Assembly: GCA_012515695.1 (NCBI GenBank)
Contig: JAAYXX010000329.1
Span: 1-15,621, forward strand
Reading direction: 5' to 3'
DNA from: Chloroflexota bacterium
GTDB taxonomy: Bacteria; Chloroflexota; Anaerolineae; UBA1429
DNA length: 15,621 bases
This document shows, piece after piece, positions 1 to 4,833 of the stretch. Every line of letters begins with the position of its first letter. Within the stretch, counting starts at the first letter, position 1. The notes beneath the pieces are model-generated. The model saw nothing but the letters and a program-made list of their open reading frames with translations. It made no database searches and was not told the DNA's origin. The translations under genes and the position numbers were made by a program.

Positions 1-638
1 AACGTAGCGGCGATAAACGTAGCGGTCACGGTGCTCCAGGTATTGGACAGCAGAGGATAGAGGGCCAGCGTCAGCAGGCCAGCAAACAGCGCCACCGCGA
101 CCGCGCGGCGCGTGCGCGCAAGGATGATCAGCAGGTACATCAGACTGGCGGCCAGCGCATACTCCAGACCCAACCCGGCGGGCAGGGCGCTGCCAAAGGT
201 GTGGCCGATCAGGGTAGCCACTTGCCACAGCGAGTAAACCGCCAGCCCCGACCCAACAAAGAACAGATAGTCGGGCTTGCCGCGCTCGAACTCGGCCAGG
301 GTGACGGCAAAGCTCTCATCGGTGAGCACCTGCGCCATGAGCGGATACAGGGAGCGGCGCGCCTTGGTCAAATAGGGCGTCAGCGCGGCGCTCAACAGGA
401 TCAGGCGCATGTTGATCAACGTGCCCGTGATCAGAATGGGCAAAAAAGCCGCGCCCTCGGCGATCATGCTGGCCGTGATGAATTGGGCGGTGCCAGCAAA
501 CAGCGTCAGGGACATCAACTGCGCCTGCCACCAGGTCATCGTAAGGCCAGCAACGGCCCCGAAGGCAACCCCAAAGGGCATCACCCCCAACGCGACTGGC
601 AGTGTCGCCTTGAATCCCCGTGTAATCCGAGCAAACAT
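1..638 (-). CDS. azlC: AzlC family branched-chain amino acid exporter, large subunit (partial)
   Basis: I translated this minus-strand frame by hand; it stays open from an ATG at 638 to the left edge, giving about 212 residues without the C-terminus. The N-terminus reads MFARITRGFKATLPVALGVM, followed by PFGVAFGAVAG, LFAGTAQFITASMI and a TGTLINMRLILLSAALTPYL segment. This matches the AzlC/YgaZ family, the large inner-membrane subunit of LIV-type amino acid exporters. Hydrophobic stretches alternate with short loops as expected of a polytopic protein. The start is supported by AAGGTG about 5 nt upstream; an in-frame ATG at 662 has no comparable site. The small partner AzlD normally follows, and would lie beyond the left edge. 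Recognition of the family is confident; the substrate (branched-chain amino acids) is taken from the family only. Confidence 0.88.
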   Translation of the reverse strand, partial: MFARITRGFKATLPVALGVMPFGVAFGAVAGLTMTWWQAQLMSLTLFAGTAQFITASMIAEGAAFLPILITGTLINMRLILLSAALTPYLTKARRSLYPLMAQVLTDESFAVTLAEFERGKPDYLFFVGSGLAVYSLWQVATLIGHTFGSALPAGLGLEYALAASLMYLLIILARTRRAVAVALFAGLLTLALYPLLSNTWSTVTATFIAAT

Positions 639-681
639 GGCACCTTCTGAGCGCGCACACATGCGTGGCAAGAGTGGGCAG

Positions 682-710
682 AGGGTAGCACGCAGCGGGG
701 AGGCTGTCAA
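682..710 (-). promoter_or_regulatory. Putative sigma-70 promoter of azlC
   Basis: Read on the minus strand, a perfect -35 TTGACA (705-710) is followed by a 17-nt spacer and a weak -10 TACCCT (682-687). Transcription would start near 675, about 37 nt before the azlC start codon. Confidence 0.5.
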
Positions 711-740
711 ATACCCCGGTCTCGCTCGCATCTCCTTTCA

Positions 741-791
741 GTAAGAGTATCACTTGGCGGTCATTCCACGCTCGGTAAGATTATCATTTGA
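741..791. repeat. Pair of direct repeats in the azlC/GH29-like intergenic region (possible operators)
   Basis: GTAAGAGTATCACTTG (741-756) recurs as GTAAGATTATCATTTG (775-790): 14 of 16 positions agree, 34 bp apart. They lie between divergently transcribed genes, upstream of both putative promoters, as regulator sites might. No regulator gene is next to them, so the function is only inferred. Confidence 0.4.
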
Positions 792-832
792 TTGGACACG
801 ATCTCCGGCTGGCGAGCCGCCCCAAGATGCAG

Positions 833-838
833 TATACT
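833..838 (+). promoter_or_regulatory. Possible -10 element for the GH29-like gene
   Basis: TATACT lies 39 nt before the ATG at 877. The best -35 at 17 nt is the poor TGGCGA at 810-815. This is a weak promoter candidate that might need an activator. Confidence 0.3.
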
Positions 839-876
839 GGCCGCGTTCTTCACACCCGGCCTTAAGGAGGCTTACT

Positions 877-1836
877 ATGCGAGCCAACACCGATTGGTTC
901 CGCGACGCCCGTTGGGGCGTCTTTACCCACTATCTGACAGGCTCCCAGACCTCTGCGGAGGAATGGAACGCTCAGGTAAACGCCTTTGACGTGGAAGGGC
1001 TGGCCCGTCAGCTCGAACAAATACGAGCGCCCTACTACTTTATCACCATCGGCCAGAATTCGGGCCACTACTGCGCGCCCAACTCTACCTATGATGAACT
1101 GGTGGGCATCGCGCCCAGCAAATGCTCGCAGCGCGACCTGATCGCCGACCTGTACGAGGCATTGGCCCCGCGGGGGATTACCCTGATGGTTTACCTGCCC
1201 AGCGGCGCGCCTGCCGCCGACCCGGTAGCCATGCAACGCCTGAACTGGCGCTGGGGTTTCGAGGGGGATTGGCCCACCGCCTGGGAAACCACGCGCACCG
1301 GCGAGCGACTGGTCGAGTTCCAACTCAAATGGGAGGCCATCATCCGCGAATGGTCGTTGCGCTGGGGCCACCGGGTGGCAGGGTGGTGGTTCGACGGCTG
1401 CTATTTCGCCGACGAGATGTATCGCCATCCCGAGCCGCCCAACTTTGCCAGCTTTGCCGCTGCCGCCAAAGCGGGCAACCCCGACAGCCTGGTGGCCTTT
1501 AACCCCGGAGTCCTTGTGCCGGTTATCAGCCACAGCGAACACGAGGACTATACCGCCGGGGAAATCTCGGACGCCTTCCCCGTTTGCCCTGGCCGCTGGG
1601 TAGACGACGCCCAGTATCACATCCTGAGCTATCTGGGAGAGCGGTGGGGCAAAGGCGATCCCCGCTTTCCCGACGAATTTGTCATCGGCTATACCAAGCA
1701 CGTCAACGCCCACGAAGGGGTCGTTACCTGGGATGTGCCCATCAGCAAGGGCGGGTTGATCCCGCAGCCCTTTGTGCGGCAACTCACCGTGTTGAGCGAG
1801 GCGCTTTGTTCGCCCAATATGACGACACTGCGGTGA
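877..1836 (+). CDS. GH29-like glycoside hydrolase / alpha-L-fucosidase-fold protein (short)
   Basis: 319-residue soluble protein with no signal peptide. The N-terminal DWFRDARWGVFTHYL resembles the GH29 opening 'WF..A.FGIF.HWG'. The segment VAGWWFDGCY corresponds to the strand bearing the GH29 nucleophile, which would be Asp173. The (beta/alpha)8-like region fills the whole protein; the C-terminal beta-sandwich typical of full fucosidases (450 or more residues) is absent. The family KHHDGF motif is replaced by a GQNSGHYC stretch, so substrate and even activity are uncertain. The ATG at 877 is chosen because AAGGAGG (864-870) sits 6 nt upstream; the frame stays open back to 754 without a comparable ribosome site. 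The gene stands alone and ends immediately before the promoter of the next gene. It could be a non-fucosidase relative acting on another deoxy-sugar, or an inactive homologue. Confidence 0.7.
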   Translation: MRANTDWFRDARWGVFTHYLTGSQTSAEEWNAQVNAFDVEGLARQLEQIRAPYYFITIGQNSGHYCAPNSTYDELVGIAPSKCSQRDLIADLYEALAPRGITLMVYLPSGAPAADPVAMQRLNWRWGFEGDWPTAWETTRTGERLVEFQLKWEAIIREWSLRWGHRVAGWWFDGCYFADEMYRHPEPPNFASFAAAAKAGNPDSLVAFNPGVLVPVISHSEHEDYTAGEISDAFPVCPGRWVDDAQYHILSYLGERWGKGDPRFPDEFVIGYTKHVNAHEGVVTWDVPISKGGLIPQPFVRQLTVLSEALCSPNMTTLR

Positions 1837-1866
1837 TTGACAACATTCTTGAAACTAGACTATAAT
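1837..1866 (+). promoter_or_regulatory. Perfect-consensus sigma-70 promoter of the first DUF2795-like gene
   Basis: TTGACA (1837-1842), an 18-nt spacer and TATAAT (1861-1866). The -35 begins directly after the TGA stop of the upstream gene. The predicted start near 1871-1873 leaves a leader of about 100 nt. Confidence 0.85.
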
Positions 1867-1868
1867 AC

Positions 1869-1970
1869 AGATGCTTCTCTCCGCATCTTGACGAATCTAC
1901 ACCTCCACGGAACCCCCGATCTTGAGAGAAGCTGGGACCGTTTTTTGTGTTTACCAGGAGGTGTATATCT
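1869..1970 (+). promoter_or_regulatory. Structured 5' leader of the first DUF2795-like gene
   Basis: Several complementarities are visible. (a) GCTTCTCTC (1873-1881) pairs with GAGAGAAGC (1924-1932), 9 bp. (b) TACACCTCC (1898-1906) is an exact 9-bp complement of the Shine-Dalgarno GGAGGTGTA (1957-1965). (c) ACGG..CCC (1907-1915) pairs with GGG.CCGT (1934-1941), followed by six T (1941-1946), like a weak intrinsic terminator. (d) AGATGC/GCATCT (1869-1874/1883-1888) competes with (a). Helices (a) and (b) cross, so they form a pseudoknot or are alternatives. The second gene's leader shares (a) and a shorter form of (b). The layout suggests cis-regulation, but no known riboswitch class is recognised. 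Confidence 0.5.
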
Positions 1971-2183
1971 ATGGGACGGCAAAGAGGTATAGAAGACGTC
2001 AGCGTTGGTGAAATCCAGTCCTATCTGGGTGGTGTAGACTATCCCAAGAACAAGCAGCAACTCATCGACCACGCCCGCAGCCAGGGCGCGCCGCAAGAGG
2101 TCATTGATCTCTTGTCCAAGATGGAAGACAAGCAGTTCCACGATCCAACCGACGTCTCGCAGTCCATCGGCAAGCTGAAATAA
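1971..2183 (+). CDS. Small DUF2795-like protein, copy 1
   Basis: 70-residue acidic/basic mixed protein without membrane segment or signal. The core 'YLGGVDYPKNKQQLIDHARSQ' region followed by MEDKQFHDPTDVSQSIG fits the DUF2795 pattern (G-V-D/F-P..K..L...A...GA...V...L..L.D..Y..P.DVS.a.G). The function of this family is unknown to me; a compact helical fold is likely. The ATG at 1971 follows AGGAGGTG (1956-1963) closely and gives the same 70-aa length as the paralogue at 2636; a GTG at 1947 in frame would add eight residues but would swallow the leader. The two copies align without gaps with about 40 of 70 identical residues. The gene has its own promoter, leader and terminator, so it is a single-gene transcript. 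Confidence 0.85.
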   Translation: MGRQRGIEDVSVGEIQSYLGGVDYPKNKQQLIDHARSQGAPQEVIDLLSKMEDKQFHDPTDVSQSIGKLK

Positions 2184-2187
2184 GCTC

Positions 2188-2202
2188 TCAGGCGTCGCCT
2201 GA
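2188..2202 (+). repeat. Short hairpin after DUF2795-like copy 1
   Basis: TCAGGCG-T-CGCCTGA is a near-perfect palindrome 5 nt after the stop codon. The CTCAGGCG sequence recurs at 2224-2231 inside the terminator that follows. It could protect the mRNA 3' end. Confidence 0.4.
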
Positions 2203-2217
2203 AGCGCGTATAGGCAG

Positions 2218-2258
2218 GGGTCTCTCAGGCGGTCATTCGCTCTGGGAGACCCTTTTTT
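2218..2258 (+). terminator. Intrinsic terminator of DUF2795-like copy 1
   Basis: GGGTCTCTCAG (2218-2228) pairs with CTGGGAGACCC (2242-2252), 11 bp including one G-T, followed by six T (2253-2258). Textbook rho-independent form. Confidence 0.9.
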
Positions 2259-2429
2259 GTCCCCACATCGTCCCGTTCACCTTGCTGGCCCCTCAAGACC
2301 CTTTTGTAGTCGAGTGCGCGTACCAACACAACGAAACACCGTTGAACAATGTAGGCTGTTTTCGCTCCGCCCACGGTAGAGGTTGAACGCGCCTCTTTAT
2401 CCCGAAAAGAGTCCGAGATTCGCAAAAGG

Positions 2430-2458
2430 TTGACAGTAATTAAAAAGTGAAGTATAAT
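2430..2458 (+). promoter_or_regulatory. Perfect-consensus sigma-70 promoter of the second DUF2795-like gene
   Basis: TTGACA (2430-2435), a 17-nt spacer and TATAAT (2453-2458). The predicted start near 2465 gives an unusually long leader of about 170 nt. The roughly 170 bases between the preceding terminator and this promoter hold no recognisable gene. Confidence 0.88.
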
Positions 2459-2464
2459 TTACGT

Positions 2465-2635
2465 TAGGTAAAGCTTCTCTCCGTTGCAGTGGAATAAGCT
2501 ATCGCACCAACTGCAACATCCTCCCCAGCACGTTCATCTGCGACAGTTCGTTCCGACTGACGGGTCATACACCTCTGAAACAGCACATATTCCTTGAGGG
2601 AAGCGTGATTTAGTGCATTTGGAGGTGCAAAAACC
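2465..2635 (+). promoter_or_regulatory. Structured 5' leader of the second DUF2795-like gene
   Basis: GCTTCTCTC (2473-2481) pairs with GAGGGAAGC (2596-2604) over 9 bp with one T-G, enclosing most of the leader. Inside, GTTGCAGT/ACTGCAAC (2483-2490/2510-2517) makes an 8-bp hairpin. TACACCTC (2568-2575) contains CACCTC, complementary to GAGGTG (2622-2627) in the ribosome site. The first leader has the same order of elements: GCTTCTCTCCG, TACACCTC, CTTGAGRGAAGC, GGAGGTG, ATG. Intervening sequence is unrelated, and this leader is about 70 nt longer. Confidence 0.5.
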
Positions 2636-2848
2636 ATGACTCAGCGCAAGTCGATGCAACACGTTAGCACGGCGGATGTTCAGCAGTTTTTGGCCGGGAT
2701 CGACTATCCCAAGAGCAAGCAGGAACTGGTCGATTATGCCCGCAGCCAGGGCGCTCCCGACAAAGTCATTGATCTGATGCAACAGATGGAAGATATGGAA
2801 TTCCGCAACCCCACCGATGTGTCCAAGTCCATCGGCAAGCTAAAGTAA
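2636..2848 (+). CDS. Small DUF2795-like protein, copy 2
   Basis: 70 residues, soluble. The core FLAGIDYPKSKQELVDYARS and the C-terminal MEDMEFRNPTDVSKSIGKLK match copy 1 closely; the first nine residues differ, so the conserved module runs from about residue 10 to the end. Role unknown. The ATG at 2636 has TTGGAGGTG (2619-2627) 8 nt upstream, and the start gives the same length as copy 1. The long leader and strong promoter imply high but regulated expression. The gene converges with the SDR gene on the other strand, with a shared hairpin between them. The pair probably arose by tandem duplication of promoter, leader and gene together, since the leader motif is retained as well as the protein. 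Confidence 0.86.
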   Translation: MTQRKSMQHVSTADVQQFLAGIDYPKSKQELVDYARSQGAPDKVIDLMQQMEDMEFRNPTDVSKSIGKLK

Positions 2849-2876
2849 CCCGCCGTCATCCAGTAGCAAACATAAC

Positions 2877-2916
2877 TGTAGCGGCGTTACGTGGTTATCC
2901 GCGTAACGCCGCTACA
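2877..2916. terminator. 15-bp hairpin between convergent genes
   Basis: TGTAGCGGCGTTACG (2877-2891) pairs perfectly with CGTAACGCCGCTACA (2902-2916) around a 10-nt loop. It lies 28 nt after the DUF2795-like copy 2 stop and 29 nt from the SDR stop. There is no clear T-tract on either strand, so it may be a bidirectional terminator, an mRNA end-protecting element, or a REP-like repeat. Confidence 0.55.
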
Positions 2917-2945
2917 CATTTATGCCTCAATTGGCTATGTATCCC

Positions 2946-3716
2946 CTAGATGATCTGTAGATGCGGGCGGACCTGGACGACGATCATATCCACGCGCTGC
3001 GGCTCTGTAAGGATAAAGTGGATGCAGACGGCAATGTCCTCCGCCTTGAGCATTCGCATGTCGGCCTCCATCTCCTGCTGCTTGGGTGGGGGCACATCGT
3101 TCAAATCCGTACCCACCAGCCCCGGCTCGATCAACACCACGCGGATGCCGTCATTGTTCGCCTCTTTGCGTAATGCCTCGGTGAATCCCTGGACAGCGGA
3201 TTTGGTAGCAACATAGAGCGAGCTGCCGCCCTCGCGCTTCACCGCGCTCATGGAGCCGATATTGATGATCTGGCCGCCGCCGTTCGCTCGCATGCGGTCA
3301 ACAGCCAGACGAGAGCAAGCCAGATAGCCAAGCAGGTTCGCCTTGACGACATACTCCCAGTGCGCGTAATCGTCTTCCAACACGCTTCTAGCAGGCAGAG
3401 CGGCGTTATTGATGAGTATATCCAACCCGCCCAATCTCGCGTCCACCTCGGCAAATACCCGGCGGATGTCCTCCTCACTGGTGACGTCCGCTATCAGCCC
3501 GTGCGCCTCGCCGCCCATATCGCGCAGGTCGCGCATGGCGCTTTCCAGCTCTGGCTCGTGTCTGCCAAAAATCAGCACCCGCGCATCGTGTGCGGCCAGC
3601 AGCAAGGCCGTGGCCCGCCCAATGCCAGTGGTGCCGCCGGTAATGAGCACACGCTTGCCCCGAACGCTTTGCCGTTCCTCCTCCAATGCCTTCAGAAATT
3701 CGGCCTTGCTTACCAT
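2946..3716 (-). CDS. Short-chain dehydrogenase/reductase (SDR), classical type
   Basis: 256 residues, the usual SDR length. The Rossmann nucleotide motif TGGTTGIG lies near residues 26-33, preceded by GKRVLIT. LIADVT (adenine-contact Asp) and NNAA follow, then the catalytic Ser (IGSMS) and YVATK giving Tyr-x-x-x-Lys, and a PGLVGTDL segment after it. R51 in the IFGRH segment after strand beta-2 suggests NADP(H) preference, though this is inference. The N-terminal 18 residues (MVSKAEFLKALEEERQSV) are a short helical extension. The ATG at 3716 has a purine-rich GGGGGAAG just upstream. The gene is alone on this strand, so the substrate cannot be inferred; annotation should stop at oxidoreductase. 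Confidence 0.9.
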   Translation of the reverse strand: MVSKAEFLKALEEERQSVRGKRVLITGGTTGIGRATALLLAAHDARVLIFGRHEPELESAMRDLRDMGGEAHGLIADVTSEEDIRRVFAEVDARLGGLDILINNAALPARSVLEDDYAHWEYVVKANLLGYLACSRLAVDRMRANGGGQIINIGSMSAVKREGGSSLYVATKSAVQGFTEALRKEANNDGIRVVLIEPGLVGTDLNDVPPPKQQEMEADMRMLKAEDIAVCIHFILTEPQRVDMIVVQVRPHLQII

Positions 3717-3876
3717 CGCTTCCCCCGCCCAAAACTGGGCATCTATCCGCCTCTGTCAGCCGGTCGGTGGCACAACATGGGTAGATTGCAGCGAGCGTGG
3801 GCCAAGAGATGGACGTGTCATCGGGCGATAGTCAATAAGGGGATGCTGGCGGCGTGCAAACGCAGGTAGAGGCGGA

Positions 3877-3920
3877 AAACAAAACGGGTAGTAGCCACCC
3901 TACAGTGACATACTACCCAT
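3877..3920 (-). terminator. Intrinsic terminator of the tRNA transcript
   Basis: Read on the minus strand, GGGTAGTA (3918-3911) pairs with TACTACCC (3893-3886), extended by flanking A-T and T-G pairs, followed by GTTTTGTTTT (3885-3876). It starts about 10 nt after the tRNA-Gly gene. Confidence 0.8.
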
Positions 3921-3929
3921 TCTAACAGG

Positions 3930-4002
3930 AGCGGGCGACGCGATTTGAACGCGCGACAACCTGCTTGGAAGGCAGGAGCTCTGCCAGCTGAGCTACGCCC
4001 GC
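3930..4002 (-). tRNA. tRNA-Gly (anticodon TCC)
   Basis: The minus strand folds into a full cloverleaf: acceptor GCGGGCG/CGCCCGC, D-stem GCTC/GAGC, anticodon stem CCTGC/GCAGG with loop CTTCCAA (anticodon TCC), and T-arm with TTCAAAT. Discriminator U; CCA is not encoded (the gene ends TCCT). It is co-transcribed with the tRNA-Pro just upstream, 8 nt away. Confidence 0.96.
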
Positions 4003-4010
4003 ATAACAGG

Positions 4011-4083
4011 TCGGGGTGAGAGGACTTGAACCTCCGACTTCAGCGTCCCAAACGCTGCGCGCTTCCAGCTGCGCCACACCCCG
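4011..4083 (-). tRNA. tRNA-Pro (anticodon TGG)
   Basis: Cloverleaf on the minus strand: acceptor CGGGGTG/CACCCCG, D-stem GCGC/GCGC, anticodon stem CAGCG/CGCTG with loop TTTGGGA (anticodon TGG), T-stem GGAGG/CCTCT with TTCAAGT. Discriminator A; CCA is not encoded. First gene of a two-tRNA transcript. Confidence 0.96.
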
Positions 4084-4092
4084 CCGTAAGTG

Positions 4093-4121
4093 ATTATATA
4101 TGGAAAGCTGGTAATCGTCAA
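4093..4121 (-). promoter_or_regulatory. Sigma-70 promoter of the tRNA-Pro/tRNA-Gly transcript
   Basis: On the minus strand TTGACG (4121-4116), a 17-nt spacer and TATAAT (4098-4093), a few bases upstream of the mature tRNA-Pro 5' end. The -35 abuts the pilin terminator hairpin. Confidence 0.8.
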
Positions 4122-4140
4122 AAGATTGCCCTAAAAGGGC
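4120..4140 (-). terminator. Weak intrinsic terminator after the Flp pilin gene
   Basis: On the minus strand GCCCT-TTT-AGGGC (4140-4128), then AATCTTTT. The stem is short (5 bp), but it lies 9 nt after the pilin stop and before the tRNA promoter. Confidence 0.5.
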
Positions 4141-4149
4141 GGCTCTCGG

Positions 4150-4317
4150 TTACGGGAGCAGCGTGTCTGCCACCGAAGAGATAAAGGTTTCTATATCAGG
4201 GCCGACTGCCTGCAAGACGGCGTAAATCGCCAGAATCAGGATAATCGTTACCAAAGCCCATTCCACCAGTTCGGCGCCGGATTCTTCTTCAATCAAACGC
4301 TTCCCTATCTTGGACAT
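4150..4317 (-). CDS. Flp/Fap-type (type IVb) pilin
   Basis: A 55-residue protein found by hand translation: MSKIGKRLIEEESGAELVEW, then a hydrophobic run ALVTIILILAIYAVLQAVG and a short polar tail ending TLLP. This is the Flp pilin design: a short basic/acidic leader, a Gly (14) for prepilin peptidase cleavage, Glu at +5 (EW replacing the usual EY), then one long transmembrane helix. Flp pilins are normally assembled by Tad machinery; no Tad genes are visible here, so the assembly genes must be elsewhere. GGGGGAG about 5 nt upstream of the ATG serves as ribosome site. It lies 57 nt after a second tiny membrane protein on the same strand and is probably co-transcribed with it. Confidence 0.85.
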   Translation of the reverse strand: MSKIGKRLIEEESGAELVEWALVTIILILAIYAVLQAVGPDIETFISSVADTLLP

Positions 4318-4374
4318 CGCTCTCCCCCAGTTCCGAGCCGACTGTACCCTCTGGCAGTGCCAGCCTGACGCTTG

Positions 4375-4548
4375 CTATGAACACACCTTGGAAAAAGCTT
4401 CACAGAACCATAGCCTCGCTGCGCTCCAGATGCGCTCCATACCCATGAGGATGGTAACAAAAAGCCCGCCAACAACCAGCACCACGAGGATGATGCTAAC
4501 AAGTTGGTCAACAATCCTGCCATTTTCATCCACAGAGAAACGGCCCAT
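4375..4548 (-). CDS. Small single-TM protein, possibly prepilin-like
   Basis: A 57-residue frame read by hand: MGRFSVDENGRIVDQLVSII, then a hydrophobic segment LVVLVVGGLFVTILMGM and an amphipathic tail ending FCEAFSKVCS with two Cys. I do not recognise the family. The layout (polar leader, Gly10, charged residue, single helix, short tail) resembles the Flp pilin encoded 57 nt downstream, but the canonical Glu+5 is missing, so a true prepilin site is uncertain. The ATG at 4548 has only a weak GGGG upstream; a stronger GAGGAG lies 25 nt upstream, near a possible ATT start, so the true start could be earlier. An 87-aa frame over 4305-4568 on the same strand is judged a shadow because this one has the coherent helix. 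Confidence 0.55.
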   Translation of the reverse strand: MGRFSVDENGRIVDQLVSIILVVLVVGGLFVTILMGMERIWSAARLWFCEAFSKVCS

Positions 4549-4653
4549 GCCCCGAAATACCCCCCCAATTTGCTCCTCGGAGAACTAGAAGCGGGTCGTT
4601 CTCGAACAATTCAAGCGTAGGGTCATCACCTGACACCTTACAGACCCTCTTCT

Positions 4654-4682
4654 ATCATAATGCGACAGGGCTTGTTTGTCAA
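4654..4682 (-). promoter_or_regulatory. Sigma-70 promoter of the small pilin operon
   Basis: On the minus strand TTGACA (4682-4677), a 17-nt spacer, TATGAT (4659-4654). The start would be near 4647, about 100 nt before the small TM gene. Confidence 0.75.
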
Positions 4683-4743
4683 TCAGCCCGCCCACGTGGC
4701 GCTTTACCGGTGCCCGAAGGGCGGGAGGCGTTCCCGGTCAAGT

Positions 4744-4772
4744 TTTACATTGCCCCGACCTTGTGGTAAACT
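4744..4772 (+). promoter_or_regulatory. Possible sigma-70 promoter of the PRPP synthetase gene
   Basis: TTTACA (4744-4749), a 17-nt spacer, TAAACT (4767-4772); leader of about 55 nt. Moderate match. Confidence 0.5.
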
Positions 4773-4833
4773 GAATGGGTTCAGTTCGCCGACCCCATCG
4801 TTTTGGCAGTATACGCAGAGGAGCCAGATCGAC

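Noticed and set aside
1..28. ACGTAGCGG repeats resembling the 2877-2916 hairpin
   Set aside because: They are codons of the AzlC gene and share only a short GC-rich word with the hairpin.
201..753. Open frames on both strands (201-650 +, 409-744 +, 316-753 -)
   Set aside because: The real protein is the AzlC frame on the minus strand (start 638), which has family motifs and a ribosome site; these frames are Arg/Gly/His-rich shadows of it.
862..1782. 306-codon minus-strand frame
   Set aside because: Antisense to the GH29-like gene, which has the motifs and the Shine-Dalgarno; the frame has no recognisable domain.
4305..4568. 87-codon minus-strand frame rich in Trp/Ser
   Set aside because: Overlaps the better small TM frame (4375-4548) and the start of the Flp pilin; its hydrophobic run is the same DNA in another frame.
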